Assembly: GCF_013375035.1 (NCBI RefSeq)
Contig: NZ_CP056032.1
Span: 5,330,001-5,394,000, forward strand
From: Spirosoma sp. KUDC1026
GTDB taxonomy: Bacteria; Bacteroidota; Bacteroidia; Cytophagales; Spirosomataceae
Length of the DNA: 64,000 bases
Direction of reading: 5' to 3'
The first letter of the stretch is position 1; each line of letters starts with the position of its first letter. Shown piece by piece: positions 54,274 through 62,905 of the stretch. Made by a program: the position numbers and the translations under genes. The notes under the pieces were generated by a model. It worked only from the letters and a program-made list of their open reading frames with translations, searched no databases and was not told the origin of the DNA.

Positions 54274-55020
54274 TTATTTCCGGTAAATGGTTGTAGCGGC
54301 TGCCTGAGCGCTGGCCAGAATAGTCAGGTCGGCAATGGTGACGTGCGCTGGAGCCGTAACGGCATAGACGATGGTGTCGGCGATGTCTTCGGCCTTAAGG
54401 GGCGCAAAGCCTTCGTACACTTTCCCGGCCCGCTCGGAATCGCCCCGGAAGCGTACCATTGAAAATTCGGTTTCAACGGCACCGGGCGCAATATTCGTCA
54501 CTTTGATTCCGTGCTGCGTCAGGTCCAGACGCATACCGGTGCTGATGGCTTCAACAGCGGCTTTGCTGGCGCAGTAAACGGTTCCATTCGCATACGTCTG
54601 TTTGCCCGCAATCGAACTCAGGTTTACAATGTGGCCTTTTCGGCGCGCTACCATACCAGGTGTAACCGCTTTGGATACGTACAGTACGCCCTGGACATTG
54701 CCGTCGATCATCTGATCCCAGTCGTTGATATCGCCTTCCTGAATGGGGCCCATGCCGTGAGCGTTGCCGGCATTGTTTATCAAAATATCAATCGCTTTCC
54801 ACTCATCGGGCAGCGAGTCGATGGCTTCGTCAACCTCGTCCCAATAGCGCACATCGAAGGTGAGCGTCATTACGTCGGTTTTGGCGGTCAGCTGGTCTTT
54901 CAATTCGTCCAGCCGTTCCTGGCGACGGCCACAAAGAATCAGCCGGTATTCAAGATCAGCAAAGGCTTCGGCGGTGGCGCGGCCAATCCCCGAGGTAGCG
55001 CCGGTAATTAATGCAATCAT
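54274..55020 (-). CDS. Short-chain dehydrogenase (YdfG-like 3-hydroxy acid dehydrogenase)
   Basis: 248 aa classical SDR. NADP-binding TGATSGIGRA at about residues 6-15 with CGRRQER following beta-2 (basic pair favouring NADP), NNAGN near 85, catalytic Ser in NLSSIAG, and YCASK with the Tyr/Lys pair. Length and the C-terminal half are like YdfG/serine 3-dehydrogenase enzymes that oxidise L-allo-threonine and 3-hydroxy acids. Actual substrate unproven. It is divergent from eboD, with promoter boxes for both. Confidence 0.88.
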   Translation of the reverse strand: MIALITGATSGIGRATAEAFADLEYRLILCGRRQERLDELKDQLTAKTDVMTLTFDVRYWDEVDEAIDSLPDEWKAIDILINNAGNAHGMGPIQEGDINDWDQMIDGNVQGVLYVSKAVTPGMVARRKGHIVNLSSIAGKQTYANGTVYCASKAAVEAISTGMRLDLTQHGIKVTNIAPGAVETEFSMVRFRGDSERAGKVYEGFAPLKAEDIADTIVYAVTAPAHVTIADLTILASAQAAATTIYRK

Positions 55021-55049
55021 AAACTAATAGTTGGTCGTAACTGGATGTG

Positions 55050-55057
55050 CAAAAGTA
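55050..55057 (-). promoter_or_regulatory. -7 box of the SDR gene
   Basis: On the minus strand TACTTTTG, full match to TAnnTTTG, 30 bp before the ATG. Confidence 0.4.
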
Positions 55058-55178
55058 AGACAATACCCGTCTGGCAAATGTTTTCCCATCAGGTGCAGCC
55101 TTTGGTTGGACAAATCCACGAAAACAGTGGTATTTACTGCCAGCGCGCAAAAAGAATGAACTATAAATGATTGGGTTG

Positions 55179-55186
55179 TATTTTTG
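55179..55186 (+). promoter_or_regulatory. -7 box of the ebo genes
   Basis: TATTTTTG, full match. An in-frame TTG at 55184 overlaps this box, so translation should begin at ATG 55226. Confidence 0.5.
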
Positions 55187-55225
55187 AATGATGAAGCCGT
55201 TTCGTTCTCTCTCGTTATCTCATCC

Positions 55226-56392
55226 ATGAATACCCTGAATCAAGCGTTTAGTGTACGTTTTTCGTACAGTGTGTTTTTTACTGATCAGCTTTTTAACCCG
55301 GCCAACGACGTACTCGCTACTTTTTTCGACCAACAGTCTACGGGCGTAACCCGAAAAAAAGTACTTTTTGTGCTTGATTCAGGCGTAGTAGCGGCTCATA
55401 ACAATTTACCGGAAGCCATTAAAACATACATCACCGAGCGGGTTCCGTCGGTCGATCTGGTTCCGGAACTGATTACCCTTCCCGGCGGTGAAGCGGCCAA
55501 AAACGACCCTAACCTGGTTCGTGAACTGGTCGACGCCGTTGATCGGTACGGTATCGACCGTCATTCGTTTGTCGTTGCCATCGGAGGAGGCTCTATCCTC
55601 GACATGGTTGGTTACGCTGCGGCTATTTCGCACCGGGGCGTTCGCCATATCCGGATTCCAACGACGGTTCTGTCGCAGAACGACTCGGGGGTTGGGGTCA
55701 AGAATGGGGTCAATTACCGGGGTAAAAAGAACTTCCTCGGTACGTTTGCTCCTCCCGTTGCGGTCTTCAACGACAGCCAGTTTCTGACCACGCTCGACGA
55801 CCGCGACTGGCGAGCGGGCATTTCTGAAGCCATCAAAGTGGCGCTGATTAAAGATCATACGTTCTTTGCGTGGATTGAGGCTAACGCGCAGGCGCTGGCT
55901 CGTCGCGATATGGCCGCTATGGAGTATTTGATTCACCGCTGCGCCGACATGCATATGCAGCATATCTCCGGCGGTGACCCCTTCGAAATGGGCTCGTCGC
56001 GGCCGCTGGATTTTGGTCATTGGAGCGCGCACAAACTGGAGCAACTTACCAACTTCGAGCTACGTCACGGCGAGGCTGTTGCCATCGGTATTGCCCTCGA
56101 TACGCTCTACTCCAATCAGCTTGGCTGGCTGACCGATGCCGATACGAACCGGGTCCTGACGACGCTACGTACCCTGGGATTCGTCTTATACCAGCCCATG
56201 CTCGACACGGACGACAGCGCCGGAATTCTGAAAGGTCTGTCCGAGTTTCGGGAGCACTTGGGCGGTCAGCTCACCATCATGCTCCTGCAGGGTATTGGTC
56301 AGGGAGTTGAAGTTCACGAGATTGACCCGGACGGCGTACGGCAGGCCATCAGCACCTTAAAAGAACAGGAATCTTACGCACAAGCCGCATGA
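55226..56392 (+). CDS. eboD: EboD-type sugar phosphate cyclase (3-dehydroquinate synthase-like)
   Basis: 388 aa from ATG 55226. NAD-binding GGGS at about residues 120-123 and the three metal ligands of dehydroquinate synthase-like cyclases: Glu201 in ISEAIKVALI, His265 in FGHWSAHKLE and His281 in LRHGEAVAIG. It is not a housekeeping AroB by context: it is followed with a 4-bp ATGA overlap by eboE and then eboF, three of the six genes of the ebo cluster that supports export of precursors such as scytonemin in cyanobacteria. Its product here is unknown. eboA, eboB and eboC are not in the window. Confidence 0.85.
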   Translation: MNTLNQAFSVRFSYSVFFTDQLFNPANDVLATFFDQQSTGVTRKKVLFVLDSGVVAAHNNLPEAIKTYITERVPSVDLVPELITLPGGEAAKNDPNLVRELVDAVDRYGIDRHSFVVAIGGGSILDMVGYAAAISHRGVRHIRIPTTVLSQNDSGVGVKNGVNYRGKKNFLGTFAPPVAVFNDSQFLTTLDDRDWRAGISEAIKVALIKDHTFFAWIEANAQALARRDMAAMEYLIHRCADMHMQHISGGDPFEMGSSRPLDFGHWSAHKLEQLTNFELRHGEAVAIGIALDTLYSNQLGWLTDADTNRVLTTLRTLGFVLYQPMLDTDDSAGILKGLSEFREHLGGQLTIMLLQGIGQGVEVHEIDPDGVRQAISTLKEQESYAQAA

Positions 56393-57621
56393 AAACGCCT
56401 TTAGGACACCTCGGCTATTGCACGAATATTCACGCTGGCGAAAGCTGGGCCGATCATTTCCAGGCGTTGCAGGAGGCCATCCCAGCCGTCAAGCAACGGC
56501 TCTCGCCCGATCAGCCGTTTGGGCTGGGTCTCCGTCTGGCGAATCAGGCCAGCGAGGAGTTAGAACAACCCGAAAATCTGGTTGCTTTTCAGCACTGGCT
56601 GGCCGACAACGACTGCTACGTCTTTACCATGAACGGATTTCCGTTCGGTGGTTTTCACAATACCGTCGTTAAAGATCAGGTTCACGCACCTGACTGGACA
56701 ACCGAAGCGCGGGTTGAATACACCAAGCGACTCTTCCGGATTCTGTCGGTGCTGTTGCCCGTCGATGAATTAGGGAACGCGATCCAGGGTGGTATTTCGA
56801 CCTCACCCCTCTCCTACCGTCGCTGGTTTGAGTGGAATCAGCCGGCCGCCCGGGATTATATTTTCTCGCAAACCACTCAGAATGTACTGGAAGTAGTTGC
56901 CGAACTGATTCAGCTCCGCAAGCAGACCGACCGGTTGATGCACCTGGATCTGGAGCCCGAACCCGACGGCGTTATCGAAACCACAGACGAGTTCATTACG
57001 TGGTATACCGATTATCTCCTGCCTATGGGCATTGAGCAGTTGACCGAACAGTTTGGCATGACCGACGAAGAAGCCGAAGCCGCTATCTGCGAACACATCC
57101 GGCTTTGCTTCGACGTATGCCACGTAGCCGTTGGATACGAAAAACCCGCGGAGGTGCTGGCCAAGCTGAAAGAATTTGGTTTACGGGTTGGTAAAATTCA
57201 GGTAAGTGCGGCTCTGAAAGCAGAATTTCCGGAAGATGCCGGCGGGCGGGAAGCGGTCCGGCAGGCATTCGCCCGCTTCGACGAGCCAACGTATCTGCAT
57301 CAGGTCATTGCCCGCACCCGATCGGGTGAGTTACTGCGCTTTGCGGACTTACCCGATGCGCTGGCAGCATTTGACGATACGCATATAGAGTGGCGGGCCC
57401 ATTTTCACGTACCAATTTTTGTGTCGGAATATGGTGTTTTACAGTCGACGCAGGACGATATTTGGAACGTACTCACGCTGCAGAACGAACGACGGTTTAC
57501 GAACCAGCTTGAAGTTGAAACCTACACCTGGGACGTACTGCCGGACAGCCTTAAACTCGACCTTGTCGATTCCATCGAACGTGAGTTGGGCTGGGTACTA
57601 ACGACCGAGTTAGCTAACTAG
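56389..57621 (+). CDS. eboE: Metabolite traffic protein EboE
   Basis: 410 aa. Matches EboE from the start (MKTPLGHLGYCTNIHAGESW). It probably has a TIM-barrel-like sugar isomerase/epimerase fold, with conserved FTMNGFPFGGFH, LGNAIQGGISTSPLSYR, HLDLEPEPDGVIE (acidic pair in a barrel strand), CFDVCHVAVGYE and HFHVPIFVSEYG. Its ATG overlaps the eboD stop, pointing to coupled translation. It is needed with EboD/EboF for metabolite trafficking across the inner membrane in characterised systems; the catalytic activity is not known. Confidence 0.88.
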   Translation: MKTPLGHLGYCTNIHAGESWADHFQALQEAIPAVKQRLSPDQPFGLGLRLANQASEELEQPENLVAFQHWLADNDCYVFTMNGFPFGGFHNTVVKDQVHAPDWTTEARVEYTKRLFRILSVLLPVDELGNAIQGGISTSPLSYRRWFEWNQPAARDYIFSQTTQNVLEVVAELIQLRKQTDRLMHLDLEPEPDGVIETTDEFITWYTDYLLPMGIEQLTEQFGMTDEEAEAAICEHIRLCFDVCHVAVGYEKPAEVLAKLKEFGLRVGKIQVSAALKAEFPEDAGGREAVRQAFARFDEPTYLHQVIARTRSGELLRFADLPDALAAFDDTHIEWRAHFHVPIFVSEYGVLQSTQDDIWNVLTLQNERRFTNQLEVETYTWDVLPDSLKLDLVDSIERELGWVLTTELAN

Positions 57622-57675
57622 CTTGCAGTGTGGTCGTCTGGACGTTTCGTCGACGCTAATAATTCCTCCAAACGT

Positions 57676-59055
57676 ATGAAAAAGACCGTAGTCATCGATG
57701 TAGTTGGTTTATCGTACTCGCTCATTGGCGAGCATACGCCCTTTCTGAAACAGTGGTTCGCCAGCAAACACCAGGCGACGATTGACCCCATGTTGCCTGC
57801 CGTAACGACAGCGGTGCAGTCGACCTACGTAACGGGCAAATGGCCCAGCGAAACGGGTATTGTTGGTAACGGCTGGTACGACCACACAGCCTCAGAAGTG
57901 CAGTTCTGGAAGCAGTCGAACAAGCTCGTTTCAGGCGAGAAAATCTGGGAGCGGGCTCGTAAAATCGATCCTAATTTTACGGTGTCGAAAATGTTCTGGT
58001 GGTACAATATGTATTCCACCGCCGATTTTTCGGCTACCCCCCGCCCGCAGTATCCGTCGGATGGCATGAAGCTGGCTGACTGCTACACCCAGCCCGGCGA
58101 CCTGCGCGACCGGCTCCAGAAAGAGCTTGGTACCTTCCCCTTGTTTCAGTTCTGGGGTCCGGCCACAACCATTGCCAGCAGCCGCTGGATTGCCGATGCG
58201 TCGATGCTGGTCGATAAGTGGCACAACCCGACGCTGACGCTGATCTACCTGCCGCACCTGGATTACTGCCTGCAAAAAGTAGGTCAGGAAGCAAACAAAA
58301 ATGCGAAGGACCTGCGTGAGATCGACGATGTTTGCCGCGACCTTATCGAGCACTACGAAAAGCAGGGCGCCGAAGTCATCATCCTGTCCGAATATGGTAT
58401 CACTAACGTTAGCAAGCCTATTCACCTGAACCGAATTCTGCGCGAAGCCGGTATGATCCGGTACCGCGAAGAACGGGGACTGGAGTTGTTCGATGCGGGG
58501 GCATCACCTGCTTTTTCCGTCGCCGATCACCAGATTGCGCATGTCTACATCAATGATCCCAAGGTTTATAATCAGGTTCGGGCTATTCTCGAAAAAACGC
58601 CGGGTATTGAATTGATCCTGGACAAAGAACAGCAGAAGCAATACCATATCAACCATGAGCGTTCCGGCGATTTCGTCGTCATGGCCGATGCCGACAGCTG
58701 GTTTACGTATTATTACTGGCTCGACGATGCCCGCGCGCCGGACTTTGCCCGGCTGGTGGCTATCCATCAGAAACCGGGTTATGATCCTGCTGAGATGTTT
58801 ATGGATCAGACGAATCCATTCATCAAACTTAAGGCTGGGTACAAACTAGCCCGTAAGAAACTAGGCTTCCGCTATCTGATGAATATTATTTCGCTGGATG
58901 CAACGCTGGTGAAAGGTTCTCATGGCCGCGTCGGGACCGCTCCCGAATATCATCCGGTCTTTGTGAGCAGTCAGAATGTTGGCAAACGACTATCGCCAAC
59001 GGCCGTTTATGATTCGATCTGGGAAATTATGTCGGCAGAAGTGCTTGCCAGTTAG
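57676..59055 (+). CDS. eboF: Alkaline phosphatase-superfamily protein (EboF-like)
   Basis: 459 aa from ATG 57676. Nucleotide pyrophosphatase/phosphodiesterase (NPP)-type member of the alkaline phosphatase superfamily: Asp8 in VIDVVGLSYSL, nucleophile Thr44 or Thr45 in LPAVTTAVQSTYVTGKWP, Asp and His ligands in YLPHLDYCLQK, and HGRVGTAPEYHP near the C-terminus. No signal peptide, so cytoplasmic, unlike many NPPs. It follows eboE by 54 bp and completes an eboDEF unit ending at a weak terminator. It probably acts on a phosphorylated or nucleotide-linked intermediate. Confidence 0.82.
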   Translation: MKKTVVIDVVGLSYSLIGEHTPFLKQWFASKHQATIDPMLPAVTTAVQSTYVTGKWPSETGIVGNGWYDHTASEVQFWKQSNKLVSGEKIWERARKIDPNFTVSKMFWWYNMYSTADFSATPRPQYPSDGMKLADCYTQPGDLRDRLQKELGTFPLFQFWGPATTIASSRWIADASMLVDKWHNPTLTLIYLPHLDYCLQKVGQEANKNAKDLREIDDVCRDLIEHYEKQGAEVIILSEYGITNVSKPIHLNRILREAGMIRYREERGLELFDAGASPAFSVADHQIAHVYINDPKVYNQVRAILEKTPGIELILDKEQQKQYHINHERSGDFVVMADADSWFTYYYWLDDARAPDFARLVAIHQKPGYDPAEMFMDQTNPFIKLKAGYKLARKKLGFRYLMNIISLDATLVKGSHGRVGTAPEYHPVFVSSQNVGKRLSPTAVYDSIWEIMSAEVLAS

Positions 59056-59074
59056 GATTTGTGTGTAAAATAAG

Positions 59075-59103
59075 AGACAGCTCGCTCATAGAACGGGCTG
59101 TCT
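59075..59103 (+). terminator. Hairpin after eboF
   Basis: 10-bp stem AGACAGCTCG / CGGGCTGTCT (one T-G pair) with a 9-nt loop, 19 bp after the stop. No T run follows, so it is probably weak. Confidence 0.5.
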
Positions 59104-59656
59104 GCTAAACACACCTAATTAACTAATTCCCCTGATATCGCTATCAGGTAAGCCAATATATACGCTTAATTCTGTTGTTTTAGTTTTTTCTGGTATCATT
59201 TTGGCTGCCGCATCTACTTCTCTAGCATCCTTGTATCTCATTAACGCGACCATCCCCAAATCTGCCTACATTTATTGATTAACAGCGGTTTAACAGACAC
59301 GTAACTAACCAATTTTACTTGTGTAATTTAGACAGATAAAGTGGCAGTTCTTTTTTAACATTTTCCGCAAAGCTACTTTCTTTACTTTCGCCGAGCTAGC
59401 TCTAAACAGGTACCGTTTTTCTACGGCTCCCCGCCTGCCCTCTCTCGTCTGCATCAAATTCAGATTATATTTCATACCAGCGACTTTGGATGCTTACTCG
59501 CTGAATACCGGGCACTTTTTGCGCAAACAAGTGATCTATTCGTAGTAAACCGAGCAGGACGTTAACTTTCCCCTTCACAATCATCGGGGAATCTAAACAT
59601 AGTCTATCTTTGCTCCGTTATACGACCTCGCAAATAACAAGGCGCAAGCCTGTTGT
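59104..59656 (+). promoter_or_regulatory. 553-bp gap upstream of kup
   Basis: AT-rich with no credible ORF. A CCTGATA/TATCAGG hairpin occurs at about 59131-59149 and the kup -7 box TATCTTTG (full match) at 59605-59612. No riboswitch was recognised. The length is unusual for this gene-dense window and leaves room for regulatory sites. Confidence 0.45.
59605..59612 (+). promoter_or_regulatory. -7 box of kup
   Basis: TATCTTTG, full match to TAnnTTTG, 44 bp before the kup ATG. Confidence 0.5.
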
Positions 59657-61600
59657 ATGGAAGATAAGAAACATTTAGACACCGTAACGGCGGCCGGTTT
59701 ATTGGTTGCCATGGGTATTATTTACGGTGACATTGGTACGTCACCACTCTACACACTAAGAGCTATTATTGGTGCACAAAATGTTGTCCGGGGCGACGTT
59801 GTTCGAGGGGCTCTCTCCTGTATTATCTGGACGCTCACACTGCAAACTACCATTAAATACGTAATCCTGATTCTGCGTGCGGACAACCGGGGAGAGGGTG
59901 GAATTTTTGCGCTCTACGCCCTTATTCGTCGTCATGCCCGCTGGCTTACGGTTCCGGCCATTATCGGAGGTTCAGCCCTGCTGGCCGATGGGATCATTAC
60001 ACCCCCAGTATCAGTATCGTCGGCCGTTGAAGGGTTAACGCTGATTTACCCCAATATCGAAACGGTCCCTATCGTTATTGCGATTCTAACGGTTCTATTC
60101 CTGATTCAGGCTTTCGGCACCAGTGTTGTTGGTACGGCGTTTGGGCCGATCATGCTGGTCTGGTTCCTGATGCTGGGAACCCTTGGTTTTGCCCAGATCA
60201 TTCATGCGCCGGGTGTTCTGGCCGCACTGAATCCCTACTATGCCTGGTGGCTGCTCACGCAGTATCCGGATGGGTTCTGGCTGCTGGGTTCTGTTTTCCT
60301 TTGTACTACCGGAGCCGAAGCGCTATACTCCGACATGGGCCATTGCGGACGGGGCAACATCCGGGTGAGCTGGATTTTTGTTAAAACTTGCCTGATCCTG
60401 AACTATCTGGGACAAGGTGCCTGGCTATTGAGTATTGAGGGGCAGGTTCTTCAAACCCGTATTCCTTTCTACGAGGTAATGCCTTCCTGGTTCCTGACTA
60501 TCGGGATCGTTATTGCCACGGCCGCTACGGTGATTGCCAGTCAGGCCCTGATCAGTGGATCGTTTACGCTCATCAGCGAGGCTATCCGGCTCAATTTCTG
60601 GCCGAAAGTCAGGTTGCGCTACCCCAGCGTACAGAAAGGGCAGTTGTACGTACCCAGCGTTAACCTCCTGCTGTGGGCTGGTTGCGTAGGGGTGGTCCTG
60701 TATTTCCGGGAGTCGTCGAATATGGAAGCCGCCTATGGTCTCGCCATCACCATCACCATGCTGATGACGACGCTGCTGATGTCCTATTACCTGTATACTC
60801 ATAAATACCAGGCCTGGGGGGTTGTGCTCTTTCTAACGGTTTATCTGGGCATAGAAGGATCATTCCTGGTAGCGAATTTGATCAAATTCCCGCACGGTGG
60901 CTGGGTTTCTGTGCTGATCGGCGCATCAATAGCCAGCATTATGTATATCTGGCTGCAGGCCTTCCAGATCAAACTTCGACTGACCGAATACGTACGGATT
61001 GATCAATATATTCAGTCCATTAAGGAGCTGAGTCGCGACATTAGTATTCCGAAATACGCGACGCACCTCGTCTTCATGAGCAACGCGGCCCGGCAGTCGG
61101 AGATTGAATCGAAAATCATTTATTCCATCTTCCAGAAGCGCCCCAAACGCGCGGATATATACTGGTTTGTGCACGTTGACACGACCGACGATCCCTATAC
61201 GATGGAGTATAAAGTAAATACCATCGCCCCGGACGATGCCTATAAAGTAACGTTCAAGCTAGGGTTCCGGGTAGAACAACGGATCAACCTGTTCTTCCGG
61301 AAGGTGATTGAGGACATGGTGAAAAACAAAGAGGTGGATATTACCAGCCGGTACGAATCGCTGAGTCGCCAGAACGTAATCGGTGATTTTCGCTTCGTCG
61401 TGCTGGAGAAGTTCCTCTCGTTCGAGAACGAACTTCCTACCCGCGAGCGGTTCATCATGAACCTGTATTTTAATATCAAAAGCTTCACTACGTCCGAAGA
61501 TCGCTGGTTTGGTCTGGACAGCAGTTCGGTCAAAATCGAGAAGGTTCCTCTCGTCATTCGCCCCGTAGAAAACGTCAAACTAAAACGGATAGCCACCTAG
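59657..61600 (+). CDS. kup: Kup-type potassium transporter
   Basis: 647 aa. About twelve membrane helices (residues about 10-430), then a cytoplasmic C-terminal domain of about 200 residues. KUP/HAK signatures: IYGDIGTSPLYTLRA near the N-terminus (with the key Asp and selectivity residues), RADNRGEGGIFALYAL and GGSALLADGIITPPVSVSSAVEGL. It takes up K+ with H+. The stop codon is followed at once by an octamer-type inverted repeat that spans the gap to the next gene. Confidence 0.94.
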   Translation: MEDKKHLDTVTAAGLLVAMGIIYGDIGTSPLYTLRAIIGAQNVVRGDVVRGALSCIIWTLTLQTTIKYVILILRADNRGEGGIFALYALIRRHARWLTVPAIIGGSALLADGIITPPVSVSSAVEGLTLIYPNIETVPIVIAILTVLFLIQAFGTSVVGTAFGPIMLVWFLMLGTLGFAQIIHAPGVLAALNPYYAWWLLTQYPDGFWLLGSVFLCTTGAEALYSDMGHCGRGNIRVSWIFVKTCLILNYLGQGAWLLSIEGQVLQTRIPFYEVMPSWFLTIGIVIATAATVIASQALISGSFTLISEAIRLNFWPKVRLRYPSVQKGQLYVPSVNLLLWAGCVGVVLYFRESSNMEAAYGLAITITMLMTTLLMSYYLYTHKYQAWGVVLFLTVYLGIEGSFLVANLIKFPHGGWVSVLIGASIASIMYIWLQAFQIKLRLTEYVRIDQYIQSIKELSRDISIPKYATHLVFMSNAARQSEIESKIIYSIFQKRPKRADIYWFVHVDTTDDPYTMEYKVNTIAPDDAYKVTFKLGFRVEQRINLFFRKVIEDMVKNKEVDITSRYESLSRQNVIGDFRFVVLEKFLSFENELPTRERFIMNLYFNIKSFTTSEDRWFGLDSSSVKIEKVPLVIRPVENVKLKRIAT

Positions 61601-61685
61601 AGAGTGAAAGAGCGAAAGAATGAAAGAGTGAAGGCAAGCGCCAGTCATTTTTTCGCTCTTTCGCTCTTTCGCTCTTTCGCTCTTT
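61601..61685. repeat. Octamer-built inverted repeat between kup and epimerase gene
   Basis: Left arm of units GTGAAAGA, GCGAAAGA, ATGAAAGA (61601-61634), right arm of TCGCTCTT repeated four times (61652-61685). Pairing is mostly Watson-Crick with some G-T pairs. The element starts at the base after the kup stop and ends 4 bp before the next ATG. Confidence 0.85.
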
Positions 61686-61689
61686 ATTC

Positions 61690-62751
61690 ATGAAAATCCT
61701 CATTACCGGCGGTGCCGGATTTGTTGGCTCGTCGCTGGCCATTTCGCTGAAGCAGAATTACCCATCTTATCAAATTTTTGCGCTTGATAATCTCAAACGA
61801 CGGGGGTCGGAGTTGAGTCTTGCCCGGCTCAAAGCAGCGGGGATCGAGTTCCTGCACGGCGATATCCGAAGCAAGGAAGATTTTGATGCTTTACCCGCTG
61901 TCGATACGGTTATCGAAGCTTCGGCTGAGCCGTCAGTATTGGCTGGTCTGGACGGTACGCCCGATTACCTGATCAACACCAATCTGTTCGGGACGGTCAA
62001 CTCTCTGAACTACGCCCTAAAGCACAAAGCCAGCTTTATCTTCCTATCGACAAGCCGCGTTTACCCGATCAAAACCATCGAAACGCTGAACTTCGATGAG
62101 GCCGATACGCGGTTCGTCCTGACCGATGATCAACCCGTTCCGGGGGTTTCGTCAAAAGGTATTGCCGAGAATTTCCCGCTCGACGGAGCCCGGTCGCTGT
62201 ATGGTACCACCAAACTGGCGTCAGAACTGCTGATTCAGGAGTACAATGAGTTCTACGGTTTGAAAACGGTCATAAACCGTTGTGGTGTTATTACCGGGCC
62301 CTGGCAGATGGGTAAAGTCGATCAGGGCGTCATGGTACTCTGGATTGCCAAGCACTATTTCGAGCAGAAGCTGGCCTACATCGGCTACGGTGGTACGGGA
62401 AAACAAACCCGCGACATGTTGCACATCGCCGATCTATACCGTCTGATCGACTGGGAATTGCACAACCTGGATAAGGTGAACGGCGAGGTTCTGAACGCGG
62501 GTGGCGGCACAGAAAGTAGTGCGTCGCTTCAGGAGCTGACCAAAGTTTGCCAGGAAGTAACGGGCAAGACAATCCCCATTACCGAGGTCACCGAAAACCG
62601 GGCGGCTGACATTCGGCTGTACATCACCGATAATACCAAAGTCACGAAAATGACCGGCTGGAAACCCGAACTGGGCATCCGCGAAATCGTAACTGATATT
62701 CACGAGTGGCTAAACGAGAACCGGGCCGCTCTGGAACCGATACTGAAGTAA
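61690..62751 (+). CDS. NAD-dependent epimerase (CDP-paratose 2-epimerase/RfbE-like)
   Basis: 353 aa extended SDR. The N-terminal Rossmann motif is TGGAGFVGSSLA (residues 6-17), followed by ALDNLKRRGSELSLARLK and DIRSKED. The active site has SLYGTTKLASELL (Tyr/Lys). The segment EPSVLAGLDGTPDYLINTNLFGTVNSL is typical of the CDP-paratose/CDP-tyvelose 2-epimerase branch, so it probably epimerises a nucleotide sugar for surface glycans. No glycosyltransferase neighbours are present. Its start codon touches the palindromic repeat, so translation may be affected by that hairpin. Confidence 0.85.
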   Translation: MKILITGGAGFVGSSLAISLKQNYPSYQIFALDNLKRRGSELSLARLKAAGIEFLHGDIRSKEDFDALPAVDTVIEASAEPSVLAGLDGTPDYLINTNLFGTVNSLNYALKHKASFIFLSTSRVYPIKTIETLNFDEADTRFVLTDDQPVPGVSSKGIAENFPLDGARSLYGTTKLASELLIQEYNEFYGLKTVINRCGVITGPWQMGKVDQGVMVLWIAKHYFEQKLAYIGYGGTGKQTRDMLHIADLYRLIDWELHNLDKVNGEVLNAGGGTESSASLQELTKVCQEVTGKTIPITEVTENRAADIRLYITDNTKVTKMTGWKPELGIREIVTDIHEWLNENRAALEPILK

Positions 62752-62832
62752 TAGTCAAATAGATTCCATTTCCTTAGCTCTACGGTTGCCTGGAATCTCC
62801 ATCTTAGCCAAGATGTTATTAAATAATTTTAA

Positions 62833-62880
62833 AAAAGCGTCCTTGCCGGGTATAAAAACAGGTAAGGACGCTTTTCTTTG
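62833..62880 (+). terminator. Terminator after the epimerase gene
   Basis: 15-bp stem AAAAGCGTCCTTGCC / GGTAAGGACGCTTTT (one G-T pair) with a 13-nt loop, followed by CTTTG. Confidence 0.85.
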
Positions 62881-62905
62881 TAGAATACATTGACCTCCTT
62901 TCTAT

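Noticed and set aside
55406..56044. 212-aa minus-strand ORF
   Set aside because: Antisense to eboD, which has NAD and metal-ligand motifs.
55226..56392. Housekeeping aroB
   Set aside because: Coupling to eboE/eboF and the divergent DFGHWSAHKLE metal motif favour the EboD branch.
59104..59656. c-di-AMP (ydaO-type) riboswitch upstream of kup
   Set aside because: Known in Gram-positive potassium genes, but no matching conserved blocks were seen here.
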